The position numbers and the translations under genes were made by a program. From DASSUW01 sp963740605 (GTDB lineage: Bacteria; Actinomycetota; Thermoleophilia; Solirubrobacterales; Solirubrobacteraceae): 64,000 nt of DNA. Position 1 is the first letter of the stretch. Every line of letters starts with the position of its first letter. Below the pieces are notes generated by a model that saw nothing but the letters and a program-made list of their open reading frames with translations, did not search any database and was not told the DNA's origin. The stretch lies in the NCBI GenBank assembly GCA_963740605.1, contig CAVUFC010000014.1:124001-188000 (forward strand), in the 5' to 3' direction. Below, one piece after another: positions 30,683-38,936 of the stretch.

Positions 30683-31785
30683 GCGCGTGCCGCCCGCCAC
30701 GCCTCGCGCAGCTTCAGTGCGGAGCCGGTGCGCAGGATGCCGCCCGAGTAGATCCGTGCCGCCAGCGGGATCAGCGCCACTGCCGCGCCGATGGTCACTG
30801 CCAGCGAAGCGACGATCTCCCAGGCCGGCACGTCGCCGGTGGCGATACGGGGCGGGACGGTCAGCGGCGCGGTCATCGGGATGAACGCGAGGATATGCGC
30901 AAGCAGGCCGTCCGGGTTGTCGCGTACCGCGAACGAGAGGAAGAAGCTGACGAGGATGGTCAGCGTCAGCGGCGTCATCGTCGACTGTAGATCCTCCTGG
31001 CGCGAGACGAGCGCGCCGGCGACCGCGAACGCGCAGGCGTAGAAGGCGTAGCCGACGACGAACCACGCGAGCGCGAGCACGGCCGCGCCGAGGACCGTCC
31101 CGTCGATGGTCAGGGCCCCGGTCGCCCCGGCCGCTCCCAACCCCACCGCGACGATCAGCAGCAGGTTGCCGAGCCCGAGCAGCCCGAGGCCGATCACCTT
31201 GCCGGCCAGCAGCTGCGTGGGCCGGATCGCCGACAGCACGACCTCGACGACGCGCGATGCCTTCTCCTCCACCACGCCGGCGGCCACCCAGTAGCCGTAC
31301 GTGAGCAGCTGGCCGTAGAGGATCAGGACCATGAAGAACGTGTAGCCGGACTTGGCGTCCGCGTCCTTGTCGACCGGCTCGATCGTGGTGATCTGGAGCG
31401 GCGGCGGCGCCTTGACGTTGCGGTTGCTGCCGGCCTGCAGGAGCGCGACGAGGTCGTCCGGTGGCTTGTCCTTGGCGATGATCCGCCCGTTCTGTACGGC
31501 GGCGTCGATCGTCCCGTCCTCGAGCGCCGTGCGCACGTCGGCGGTGACGGGGACTTCCTCGATGTGGATGTCGGTGCCGCTGGCCGCGCGCGACGCCGCC
31601 TGGATCAAGGCGGGATCGCCCGCGACCTTGTAGGTCGTGTCACCGCCGCCGAGGATCGCGGCGAGGATGATCACCGCGACGATGATCACGATGTTGACCG
31701 TGGTCGAGATCAGGAACGACTTCTCTCGCGAGCGCTCACGCACCTCGCGCGTCGCCACCAGCTGCACGGTCTCGCGCGAGCTCAC
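30679..31785 (-). CDS. ABC-2 type transporter permease (NatB-like)
   Basis: 368 aa. N-terminal helix ('FLISTTVNIVIIVAVIILAA'), a large extracytoplasmic loop (about 50-150), then five or six helices ('FFMVLILYGQLLTYGYW', 'GLGLLGLGNLLLIVAVGLGA', 'VLALAWFVVGYAFYACAFAV', 'LTLTILVSFFLSFAV', 'ASLAVTIGAAVALIPLAA'). 'GVVEEKASRVVEVVLSAIRP' is the hallmark of NatB/YhaP-type exporters. Pairs with the ATPase gene that overlaps it; export of Na+, drug or peptide cannot be distinguished. Confidence 0.92.
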   Translation of the reverse strand: MSSRETVQLVATREVRERSREKSFLISTTVNIVIIVAVIILAAILGGGDTTYKVAGDPALIQAASRAASGTDIHIEEVPVTADVRTALEDGTIDAAVQNGRIIAKDKPPDDLVALLQAGSNRNVKAPPPLQITTIEPVDKDADAKSGYTFFMVLILYGQLLTYGYWVAAGVVEEKASRVVEVVLSAIRPTQLLAGKVIGLGLLGLGNLLLIVAVGLGAAGATGALTIDGTVLGAAVLALAWFVVGYAFYACAFAVAGALVSRQEDLQSTMTPLTLTILVSFFLSFAVRDNPDGLLAHILAFIPMTAPLTVPPRIATGDVPAWEIVASLAVTIGAAVALIPLAARIYSGGILRTGSALKLREAWRAARA

Positions 31786-32675
31786 GCCGCCACCGCCTCG
31801 CGGAACAGATCGGTCAGCGTCGGCCGCTCGAGGCTGAAGTACGTGACCGTGCCGGCGGCACGGGCGGCGTCGAGCACCGCCTCGGGTGAGGCGTCGTCAA
31901 GCGCGATCAGCGTCCCGCGGACGCCGCGGTCCTTGACGCGGGCGCCGGGCACGGCGGCGAGCCAGCCGTCGCCCTCGACGCCCTGGAGGTCGACGCGCAC
32001 GTGCCGCTCGTCGGTGCCGCGGTCGCGCAGCTCCTCGACCCGCCCGGAAGCGACGAGCCGACCGTCCTTGATGATGGCGACGGAGTCGCACAGGCGCTCG
32101 ACCAGCTCGAGCTGGTGCGAGGAGAAGACAACCGCCACGCCGGTCGCAGCGTACTCGGAAAGCACGCCGCTCAGGACGTCGACGCCGACCGGATCCAGGC
32201 CGGAGAACGGCTCGTCGAGGACGAGCAGATCGGGGTCGTGCACGAGGGCGGCCGCGAGCTGAACGCGCTGCTGGTTGCCCAGCGACAGCGCCTCGACGCG
32301 ATCGCCCGCGCGCTCGCTCAGCCCGAGTGTCTCGATCCAGCGGTCGGCCGCTCGGCCGGCCGCGGAGTCGTCGATGCCGTGCAGGCGCGCCATGTAGACG
32401 AGCTGGTCGCGCACGCGCATCTTCGGATACAGGCCGCGCTCCTCCGGCATGTAGCCGAAGCGCACTCGCGCCTCGAAGCTGACCGGGCGATCGTCGAAGA
32501 GCACCTCGCCGCGGTCGGCGGCGAGCACGCCCAGGATGATCCGCATGGTCGTGGTCTTGCCGGCGCCGTTCGGCCCCACGAACCCGTACATCTGCCCTGC
32601 GCCGACGGTGAACGAGATGCCGTCGAGCGCGACGACCTCACCGTATCTGCGCGCGAGATCCCGCAGCTCGAGCAC
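31782..32675 (-). CDS. ABC transporter ATP-binding protein (NatA-like)
   Basis: 297 aa. Walker A 'GFVGPNGAGKTTTMRIILG', Q-loop 'RFGYMPEERGLYPKM', signature 'LSLGNQQRVQLAAALVHDP' (a LSGGQ variant common in NatA/YhaQ), Walker B 'LLVLDEPFSGLDPVGVD' and H-loop 'VVFSSHQLELVERLCD'. The C-terminal ~80 residues are an accessory domain. ATP hydrolysis drives the permease encoded immediately downstream (ATGA overlap). Confidence 0.94.
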   Translation of the reverse strand: MLELRDLARRYGEVVALDGISFTVGAGQMYGFVGPNGAGKTTTMRIILGVLAADRGEVLFDDRPVSFEARVRFGYMPEERGLYPKMRVRDQLVYMARLHGIDDSAAGRAADRWIETLGLSERAGDRVEALSLGNQQRVQLAAALVHDPDLLVLDEPFSGLDPVGVDVLSGVLSEYAATGVAVVFSSHQLELVERLCDSVAIIKDGRLVASGRVEELRDRGTDERHVRVDLQGVEGDGWLAAVPGARVKDRGVRGTLIALDDASPEAVLDAARAAGTVTYFSLERPTLTDLFREAVAA

Positions 32676-32695
32676 GCGGGAACGTCTATCAGCTA

Positions 32696-33160
32696 CTAGC
32701 CGACTTCGGCAGGCTCGTCGCGGCCCTGGAGCCGCTCGCGGCCGCGCTGGACGGCGGCGATGAACTTGGAGAGGTTGACCTCGAGCGTGTTGAGGATCTC
32801 GTCCGCGTAGTCCTCGGCACCGAGCCGGATCTCCCGCTCGCGCCCACGGGCGTCCTCGATGATCTCCTCGGCCGCGCGCTCGGCGTTGCGGGTGACCTCC
32901 TGCTGGGACACGAGCTGCGTCTGGCGCTCGCGCGCCTCCTTGACGATCCGCTCGGCCTCACGCTTGGCCTCCGCCAGCATCTCCTGGCGCTCCTTGACGA
33001 TCCAGCGGGCCTGCTTGATCTCCTCGGGGATCGTGGCCCGCATCTGGTCGAGGATGTCGTAGATCTCCTCTTTGTCCACGCGAACCTGGTCCGTCAACGG
33101 GACCTGCTTGGCGTTGTGGACGAGGTCGTCCAGTTTGTCGATCAGTACCAGGACGTCCAT
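32696..33160 (-). CDS. DivIVA-like coiled-coil protein
   Basis: 154 aa from 'MDVLVLIDKLDDLVHNAKQV' (33160), preceded by an AGGGAG ribosome-binding site. Nearly all helical and charged ('EAKREAERIVKEARERQTQL', 'NAERAAEEIIEDARGREREI'), in the pattern of short actinobacterial DivIVA/SepIVA-like or ATPase-b-like proteins. Such proteins sit with coaD/rsmD and act at the septum or growth zone. 16 bp downstream of coaD, same direction. Function inferred from fold and neighbours. Confidence 0.8.
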   Translation of the reverse strand: MDVLVLIDKLDDLVHNAKQVPLTDQVRVDKEEIYDILDQMRATIPEEIKQARWIVKERQEMLAEAKREAERIVKEARERQTQLVSQQEVTRNAERAAEEIIEDARGREREIRLGAEDYADEILNTLEVNLSKFIAAVQRGRERLQGRDEPAEVG

Positions 33161-33176
33161 GGCGCTCCCTGTTTCG

Positions 33177-33674
33177 TCAGCGCGCGAGCGCTTCCTGCAA
33201 ACGCTCCGCAACCGGCTCGGGGACGAGGTCGGAGACATCTCCGCCGAAGGTGGCGATCTCCTTCACGCCGCTCGAGGAGAGGAAACTGTACTGCGGCGAT
33301 GCCATCAGGTAGACGGACTCGATGTCAGAGGCCAGCTGTCGGTTGAGCTGGTTCATCTCCAATTCGTACTCGAAATCCGAGATCGCGCGCAGCCCTTTGA
33401 CGATTGCGCGTGCCCCTCGCTGCCGCGCGAACTCGACCACCAGGTTGGAGAACGGCTCCACGCGGACGTTGCCGAGATCGCGCGTCGCGGCCTCGATGAA
33501 CCCGATCCGCTCCTCGGCCGTGAAGAGCGATTTGCTCTTGCGCACGGACGCATTCACCACCGCCACGATCAGCTCGTCGAACATGTACGAGGCGCGGGTG
33601 ATCACGTCGACGTGGCCGAGCGTGATCGGGTCATAGGAGCCGGGGCAGACGGCGATGCGGGGATCAGGGGCCAT
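33177..33674 (-). CDS. coaD: phosphopantetheine adenylyltransferase
   Basis: 165 aa CoA-biosynthesis enzyme (dephospho-CoA formation). Nucleotidyltransferase signature 'AVCPGSYDPITLGHVDVI', 'VVNASVRKSKSLFTAEERIG' (substrate Lys), 'GLRAISDFEYELEMNQLNRQ' and the family-specific 'YSFLSSSGVKEIATFGGDV'. Start overlaps the rsmD 3' end by 11 bp, the usual rsmD-coaD pair. Confidence 0.97.
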   Translation of the reverse strand: MAPDPRIAVCPGSYDPITLGHVDVITRASYMFDELIVAVVNASVRKSKSLFTAEERIGFIEAATRDLGNVRVEPFSNLVVEFARQRGARAIVKGLRAISDFEYELEMNQLNRQLASDIESVYLMASPQYSFLSSSGVKEIATFGGDVSDLVPEPVAERLQEALAR

Positions 33675-34203
33675 AGATGCGGATGAGTGTGTCTCCGTAG
33701 CGGCGTTCGTCGAGTAGCGGAAGATCCAGCACGAGCGGGGTCCGGCGATCGCTCTCTGCGACCACCACCGCGCCGGGGGCCAGCACGGCCGGCAGCGCTG
33801 CTGCCAGCGCGTCCCTCAATGCCCCCGCCAGCCGATACGGCGGGTCGAGGAGGACGAGATCGTAGTAACGAGCGTCGGCCGATGCGCTGTCGAGGAACCG
33901 TCGTGCGTCTGCGCGGCGCACGTCGGCCTGCACTCCGAGCGCCTCGAGATTGGCTTTCACGGCGCGGATCGCGGCCGGTGCGCTGTCGACGAACGTGGCG
34001 TCTTTGGCGCCCCGGGACAGCGCCTCGATGCCGAGCGCCCCCGATCCGGCGAACAGGTCGAGCACGCGCGAATCGGCCACGCGGTCGCCGAGAATCGAGA
34101 ACAGCGCCTCGCGCACGCGGTCCGAGGTTGGGCGCGTCGCCGCTCCCGTCGGCGCCTGCAGCCGCCGACCGCCCCATTGGCCCGCGACGATGCGCAGTCT
34201 CAG
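33664..34203 (-). CDS. rsmD: 16S rRNA (guanine966-N2)-methyltransferase RsmD (CTG start)
   Basis: About 179 aa. N-terminus 'RLRIVAGQWGGRRLQAPTGA', then 'TRPTSDRVREALFSILGD', SAM motif 'VLDLFAGSGALGIEALSRGA' and catalytic 'DLVLLDPPYRL' (NPPY type). The conserved RIVAG start is encoded from about 34197, but no ATG, GTG or TTG lies there; a CTG at 34203 overlaps the dodecin stop as CTGA, and a second CTG is at 34197. The GTG at 34116 would delete ~29 conserved residues. Third CTGA junction in the window. Confidence 0.93.
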   Translation of the reverse strand: MRLRIVAGQWGGRRLQAPTGAATRPTSDRVREALFSILGDRVADSRVLDLFAGSGALGIEALSRGAKDATFVDSAPAAIRAVKANLEALGVQADVRRADARRFLDSASADARYYDLVLLDPPYRLAGALRDALAAALPAVLAPGAVVVAESDRRTPLVLDLPLLDERRYGDTLIRIYGP

Positions 34204-34409
34204 TCCTCGAGCCGGAAGCCGACTTTGAGGGTCACCTGGTAATGGGCAACGCTCCCCTCCTCGATGTGACCGCGGATCCCGATGACCTCGAACCAGTCGA
34301 GGTTGCGAAGCGTCTCCGACGCCTTGGCAATCGCACCGTCGATTGCCTCCTTGACGCCTGTCGGCGACGTCCCGGTGATCTCGACGGACTTGTACACGTG
34401 GTCGCTCAT
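34200..34409 (-). CDS. dodecin flavoprotein
   Basis: 69 aa from 'MSDHVYKSVEITGTSPTGVK'. The flavin-stacking Trp lies in 'LRNLDWFEVIGIRGHIEEG' with Gln in 'AHYQVTLKVGFRLED'. Dodecins form dodecamers storing flavin or CoA; its presence fits the riboflavin operon in the same window but they are unlinked. It sits between recG and rsmD. Confidence 0.95.
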   Translation of the reverse strand: MSDHVYKSVEITGTSPTGVKEAIDGAIAKASETLRNLDWFEVIGIRGHIEEGSVAHYQVTLKVGFRLED

Positions 34410-34419
34410 ACGCGCAGTA

Positions 34420-36540
34420 TCACGCCGGGATCGGCTCCATCGCATCGGCGCCGTAGGCGTTCACGAGCGCGTCGGCGATCAGGGCGTGCTCGGGCTGTGT
34501 GAGCTCGGGATCGTCGTCGAGGATCGAACGGGCGCGCATACGGGCACGCTCGAGCAGCTCGACGTCCTCGGGCAGCCGGGCGAAGCGGAACGCCTGCACG
34601 CCCGATTGGCGGGTGCCGAGCATCTCCCCCTCGCCGCGCAGCTCGAGGTCGATCTCGGCCAGCTTGAACCCGTCGCGATGCTCGGCGAGCGCGCGCAGCC
34701 GCGCCGACTCCTTGGGCCCGAACAGCAGGCACAGCGACTCGTGCTCGCCGCGGCCGATCCGGCCGCGCAGCTGGTGCAGCTGCGAGATGCCGTACCGATC
34801 GGAGTCCTCGACGAGCATCACCGTCGCGTTCGGGACGTCGATGCCGACCTCGATCACCGTCGTCGCGACCAGCACGTCGGCCCCGCCCGCGGCGAACGCC
34901 GCCATCGCCTCCTGCTTCTCGCGCGACCGCATCTGCCCGTGCAGGAGCACCACCTCGAAGTCCTTGAGCTCGCCGGTGCGCAGGCGCTCGAACTCGGCGG
35001 TCGCCGCGCGCGCCTGCAGCGCCTCGGACTCCTCCACGAGCGGGCAGACGACGAACGCCTGGTGGCCGGCGCGCAGCTCCTCGCGGATGCGCTCGTACGC
35101 GCGTGAGCGCTCGCGCTCGGTGGCGCAGACGTAGGTGATGATCGGCTGGCGGCCGGCCGGAAGCTCCTTGAGAACCGTGACGTCGAGGTCGCCGTAGGCG
35201 GTCAGGGCAAGCGTGCGCGGGATCGGCGTCGCGGTCATGTGCAGGACGTGCGGCGCGAGGCCGTCCGGCGCCTTGCGGTCGAGCGCACGGCGCTGGTTGA
35301 CGCCGAAGCGGTGCTGCTCGTCGACCACAGCGACGGCGAGACGGTCGAACTCGACGGCTTCCTCGATCAGCGCGTGGGTACCGACGAGCAGCTTCAGCTC
35401 GCCGGACGCCAGCTTGCCGAGCAGGTCGGCGCGGCGGCCGCCGGGCGTCGAGCCCGTGAGCAGTGCGGCCTGCACGAGCTCACCCGGCATCAGCGCCTGG
35501 AGCGTCGCGAAGTGCTGCTCGGCGAGCGTCTCCGTCGGCGCCATAAGCGCCGCCTGGCCCCCGGACTCGACCGCGCGCAGCATGGTGTAGAGCGCGACGA
35601 CGGTCTTACCGGAGCCGACCTCGCCCATGAGGAGGCGCTGCATCGGCCGGTCGCGCTCGACGTCGGCGTCGATGGTCTCCATCGCCTTGCGCTGGTCGCC
35701 GGTGGGGTTGAACGGCAGTGAGTCCTGGAGCCAGCGCGCGGTCAGCTCTCCGGGCGGCTGCAGCGCCGCGGCGCGCGCGCCCTCGCGGCGACGGGCCCGA
35801 CGGCGCAGCAGCGCCATCTGCAGCAGCAGCATCTCCTCGTAGGCCAGCCGCCGGCGGCCGCCCTCGTGGTCACCGAAGTGGGCGGCGAGCAGCGCGGCGG
35901 CGCGGTCCGGCAGCTGGTCGAGCACGCGCAGGCGGGCGGGGAACGGCTCCAGTGCCTCGCGCGCCTCGTCGGCGTGCTGGCGCACGAGCGCGAGGATCTG
36001 CGTGGACGAGAGGCCGTCGGTCGCCGGGTAGGTCGCGACGTCCTCCGCCAGCGCGCCGACCGCCTCGCCGCTCTCGGCGTGGCCCTGGACGCGGAAGCGA
36101 TTGCGGCCCTCGTACTTGCCGTTGAGGAGCAGCCGGGTGCCCGGCTTGTACTTGCGCTCCAGCCACGGCTGGTTGAAGAACGTGACCTTCATCGTGCCGG
36201 TCTCGTCGGCGACCACCGCCTCGACCAGCGGGCGCATGCCGCGGCGCCGCACCGAGCGGCTGGTGATCGAGCGGACCTCAACGACGACGGTCGCAGTCTC
36301 CCCCGCCTCGAGCTCGATGATCGTGCGGGCGTCCTGGCGGTCGCGCGGCAGGTGCTCGAGCAGCCGGCCGACGGTCTGGAGCCCGAGGCGCTCGGCCGCG
36401 GTGGCCGCCTTCGGAGGCTTGACGATCAGCGGTTCCGCGAGCCGCGACGGCCGGGGGTAGCGCGGTGGGCCGACGGCGTGCAGATCGTCGTCGGAGAGCG
36501 GGTCGGAGGTGGCGAACGCCGTCGGGACCACGACGACCAA
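34420..36540 (-). CDS. recG: ATP-dependent DNA helicase RecG
   Basis: 706 aa. Wedge/OB domain around residues 30-190 ('LQTVGRLLEHLPRDRQDART', 'LLLNGKYEGRNRFRVQGHAE'), helicase lobe 1 with Walker A 'RLLMGEVGSGKTVVALYTML', 'LMAPTETLAEQHF', DEAH-like 'VAVVDEQHRFGVNQR' and 'HMTATPIPRTLAL'. Lobe 2 has 'LLHGQMRSREKQEAM', 'VATTVIEVGIDVPNATVM' and 'QLRGRIGRGEHESLCLL'. Reverses stalled replication forks. TTG at 36540 is preferred because AGGA lies ~9 nt upstream; GTG at 36531 is an alternative. The frame upstream of 36540 belongs to unrelated sequence. Confidence 0.96.
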   Translation of the reverse strand: MVVVVPTAFATSDPLSDDDLHAVGPPRYPRPSRLAEPLIVKPPKAATAAERLGLQTVGRLLEHLPRDRQDARTIIELEAGETATVVVEVRSITSRSVRRRGMRPLVEAVVADETGTMKVTFFNQPWLERKYKPGTRLLLNGKYEGRNRFRVQGHAESGEAVGALAEDVATYPATDGLSSTQILALVRQHADEAREALEPFPARLRVLDQLPDRAAALLAAHFGDHEGGRRRLAYEEMLLLQMALLRRRARRREGARAAALQPPGELTARWLQDSLPFNPTGDQRKAMETIDADVERDRPMQRLLMGEVGSGKTVVALYTMLRAVESGGQAALMAPTETLAEQHFATLQALMPGELVQAALLTGSTPGGRRADLLGKLASGELKLLVGTHALIEEAVEFDRLAVAVVDEQHRFGVNQRRALDRKAPDGLAPHVLHMTATPIPRTLALTAYGDLDVTVLKELPAGRQPIITYVCATERERSRAYERIREELRAGHQAFVVCPLVEESEALQARAATAEFERLRTGELKDFEVVLLHGQMRSREKQEAMAAFAAGGADVLVATTVIEVGIDVPNATVMLVEDSDRYGISQLHQLRGRIGRGEHESLCLLFGPKESARLRALAEHRDGFKLAEIDLELRGEGEMLGTRQSGVQAFRFARLPEDVELLERARMRARSILDDDPELTQPEHALIADALVNAYGADAMEPIPA

Positions 36541-36551
36541 TGATGATCGTC

Positions 36552-36934
36552 CTAAGGGACGTACTCGTCCGGCCCGGCGTCGCACCGGCCGGTGCGCCGG
36601 TCGCCGTCGATGTCCTCGCCGCCCGTGTAGCGGGCGCAAAGGGTCTCTTCGCCGGAATCGGTACCGCACCCGTTCCGTCGCGCCGACCAGAACCACAGGT
36701 TGCGGAGCGATCGTTCTCCCCCAGTTCGTGCAGGATTTGCGGCTGCCTCCCGACCCGGTCGCCGAGGATTTCCGCCGCTTCGACCGCTTTGGCGCTCCGC
36801 GCTGCGCCAGAGCGCGGAGGTACGGCGAACGCCCGCACGCGAGCACGCCCGACCTCCGAGAGCTCCCAATCCCGCACAGGGACCAACGGATCCACCCGCA
36901 CCTCGGGGTGGCTGATGAACAACACGCACTGCAT
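36552..36934 (-). pseudogene. truncated histidine-phosphatase gene fused to an unrelated fragment
   Basis: From ATG 36934 the frame 'MQCVLFISHPEVRVDPLVPV' and 'DWELSEVGRARVRAFAVP', then 'AVEAAEILGDRVGRQPQILH' and 'ELGENDRSAT' is a good histidine-phosphatase (PGM-like) N-terminus; HPEV replaces the usual RH(G/A). After 'ENDRSAT' similarity stops and the frame runs on into recG. In another frame a Cys/Asp-rich stretch ending at 36552 reads 'NGCGTDSGEETLCARYTGG', 'EDIDGDRRTGRCDAGPDEYV' and a TAG. I read this as a phosphatase gene cut at about residue 75, with a different gene's 3' end joined to it. The whole 36541-36966 gap holds nothing else I can support. Confidence 0.45.
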
Positions 36935-36966
36935 CGCGACCGAGAGTCCGAGCCGCCGAGCGAGGA

Positions 36967-38595
36967 TTACTCCGCGGCGATCAGCCACCAATAGGCGGGC
37001 TGATCTCCCCGTGAGTACTCGACGTCGACTCCGCCCGGTACGAGCGCGGCCACGCCGTCGCCGTCGAGCGGGGCGCCGTTGCCCTCGATCAGGGTGAGCA
37101 GCTCGGCCTCGCGGCCCAGCTCGCCGAGTACGGCCTCGAGCGTCTCTCCGGGCTCGCCCCAGGCCACGAGCTGCTCGTCGACGAAGCCGACGGCCTCGCC
37201 GCGCCGGAAGCGGCCCTCGGCGTCGTCGCGGGCGGCCTCGGTGACCGCGCCGGTGCGGACGTTGACGAGCGCGGCGTTCATGGCGTCGGCGTTCTCGGCG
37301 GCGCCGCGCCCCGGCTCGAGCGCCACGGCGGCGGCGAGCCCGGCCTGCATCGAGCGCGACGGGACGACGCAGACGGTCTTCTCGGCGAGCTCGGCGGCGC
37401 GCTCGGCGGCCATGATCACGTTCGGTGAGTTCGGGAGCACGACGACTTCCTCGGCCGGCACCTCGTGGATGCCGGCCAGGAGCTCGTACGTCGACGGGTT
37501 GAGCGTCCCGCCCCCGTCGAGCGCGACGGCCCCGAGGCTCTCGAACAGGTCGCCCATCCCCGAGGCCGACACGACGGCGAGCACGCCGCACGTCTGGATC
37601 GCCTCGGCGAGCCGCCCGCTGCGTTCGGCGACCTGCTCGGTCATGTCCGCGACGTCGAGGTGCGAGACCTCGCCGATCTCGGCGAACAGCGCGGTCGCAC
37701 GCTCGGGCTCGTCGGTGTGGAGGTGGACCTTCAACGTGTGGCTGTCGCCGACCACCAGCACCGAGTCGCCGAACCGGTCGAGCGCGTCGTTCCAGTTCGC
37801 CGGATCCAGGTCCTCGCCGGTGACCGCGAAGTTCGTGCAGTAGCGGAACGTCGTCGACTCGTGTTGCGGGTGCGTGATCCGTGCCGGCGTGTGGTGGGCG
37901 AGCTCGGGCGCGCGGGTGCCGCGCAGGGCGGCGATCACGCCGGCGAACATCACCGTGAGGCCGTAGCCGCCGGCGTCCACGACGCCGGCCTCGCGCAGGA
38001 TCGGCAGCAGCTCCGGACCGCGGGCCACCGACAGCTCTCCCGAGCGCAGGGCCGCCTCGAGCACCTGGGCGATCATCGCGTTCTGGGCGTCGTCGTCGAC
38101 GCGGTGCAGCAGCCGCGGCTCGTCCATGTGGGCGACGTCGGACGCCACGCGGGCGGCCATCTCGCGCACCACCGTGAGGATCGTGCCCTCGGCCGGCTCG
38201 CGCACGGAGCCGTACGCGCGCTCGGCGGCGCGCGCCATCGCGGACGCCACGAGCACCGGATCGATCAGCTCTCCGGGGCGGGAGATCAGCTCCTCGGCCG
38301 CGCCGCGCAGCAACTGGCTGAGGATGACGCCGGAGTTACCGCGGGCGCCGAGCAGCGCGGCGCGGGCGACCGAGTCGACGATCTCGTCGCGGCCGATGTC
38401 GTCGATGTCGCCGACGGCCGACAGGCGGTCGAGCTCGTCGAGCACCGCGCGCAGCGTGAGCGCCATGTTGTCGCCTGTGTCGCCGTCGGCGACCGGGAAC
38501 ACGTTGAGGTCGTTTACCTCACGGCGCCGTGACTCGAGCTCGGCAAGCGCGCCCTCGACCACAGCACGAAATCGGATGAGACTCGGATCGGCCAA
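36967..38595 (-). CDS. DAK2-domain fatty-acid kinase FakA-like protein
   Basis: 542 aa. N-terminal DAK2/DhaL nucleotide-binding domain: 'VNDLNVFPVADGDTGDNMAL' (Mg-binding Asp cluster) and 'LLGARGNSGVILSQLLRGAA'. The middle domain carries 'VVDAGGYGLTVMFAGVIAAL', and the C-terminal DegV-like part 'VLPNSPNVIMAAERAAELAE' and 'VVPSRSMQAGLAAAVALEP'. Matches FakA/YloV, which phosphorylates FakB-bound fatty acids; no fakB is in the window. TTG start at 38595. Conserved neighbours rpmB and recG. Confidence 0.92.
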   Translation of the reverse strand: MADPSLIRFRAVVEGALAELESRRREVNDLNVFPVADGDTGDNMALTLRAVLDELDRLSAVGDIDDIGRDEIVDSVARAALLGARGNSGVILSQLLRGAAEELISRPGELIDPVLVASAMARAAERAYGSVREPAEGTILTVVREMAARVASDVAHMDEPRLLHRVDDDAQNAMIAQVLEAALRSGELSVARGPELLPILREAGVVDAGGYGLTVMFAGVIAALRGTRAPELAHHTPARITHPQHESTTFRYCTNFAVTGEDLDPANWNDALDRFGDSVLVVGDSHTLKVHLHTDEPERATALFAEIGEVSHLDVADMTEQVAERSGRLAEAIQTCGVLAVVSASGMGDLFESLGAVALDGGGTLNPSTYELLAGIHEVPAEEVVVLPNSPNVIMAAERAAELAEKTVCVVPSRSMQAGLAAAVALEPGRGAAENADAMNAALVNVRTGAVTEAARDDAEGRFRRGEAVGFVDEQLVAWGEPGETLEAVLGELGREAELLTLIEGNGAPLDGDGVAALVPGGVDVEYSRGDQPAYWWLIAAE

Positions 38596-38640
38596 CTGAA
38601 TTGAGTTTCGCCCTCGACCCCGGAAACCCCACCCACCGGG

Positions 38641-38692
38641 TGAAAACCCTTTCGCCTCCGGCCCGGGAAACGCCCCGGGCGCGTTCGGCGAA
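38641..38692 (-). terminator. nested hairpin downstream of rpmB
   Basis: Inner stem GCCCGGG (38661-38667)/CCCGGGC (38674-38680) and outer stem TTCGCC (38651-38656)/GGCGAA (38687-38692). On the minus strand it begins 8 nt after the rpmB stop and is followed by AGGGTTTTCA. A second small hairpin, CACCC-acc-GGGTG, is at 38630-38642. Probably an intrinsic terminator or attenuator between rpmB and the FakA-like gene. Confidence 0.5.
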
Positions 38693-38700
38693 GTTACATC

Positions 38701-38889
38701 TCAAGCCTTGGTGACCTTGCCCGCCTTGAGGCAGCGCGTGCACACGTAGACGCGCTTGGGAGCGCCGCCTTCGGTGATCCTGACCTTCTGGAGGTTCGCG
38801 TCGAACCGCCGCTTGGTGGCGACCATCGAGTGCGAGCGGCTCTGGCCGAATGCAGGGCGCTTGCCGCAGGAGTGACAGACACGGGCCAT
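38701..38889 (-). CDS. rpmB: 50S ribosomal protein L28
   Basis: 62 aa from 'MARVCHSCGKRPAFGQSRSH', with zinc-binding CxxC pairs ('CHSC', 'CTRC'), 'VATKRRFDANLQKVRI' and the basic end 'CLKAGKVTKA'. Start at 38889 is standard for the family; 5 upstream codons are in frame. A minus-strand TATGCT box (38900-38905) lies 10 nt upstream. Divergent from the kinase gene. Confidence 0.96.
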   Translation of the reverse strand: MARVCHSCGKRPAFGQSRSHSMVATKRRFDANLQKVRITEGGAPKRVYVCTRCLKAGKVTKA

Positions 38890-38899
38890 TTCGCCGGAG

Positions 38900-38905
38900 A
38901 GCATA
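38900..38905 (-). promoter_or_regulatory. candidate -10 box of rpmB
   Basis: Minus-strand TATGCT, 10 nt before the ATG. Confidence 0.35.
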
Positions 38906-38923
38906 GCGACGAGACCGGTTGGG

Positions 38924-38929
38924 TACGGT
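38924..38929 (+). promoter_or_regulatory. candidate leaderless -10 box of the kinase gene
   Basis: TACGGT with exactly 7 nt to GTG 38937. It decides against the in-frame TTG at 38919, which lies upstream of the box. Confidence 0.45.
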
Positions 38930-38936
38930 CTTACGG

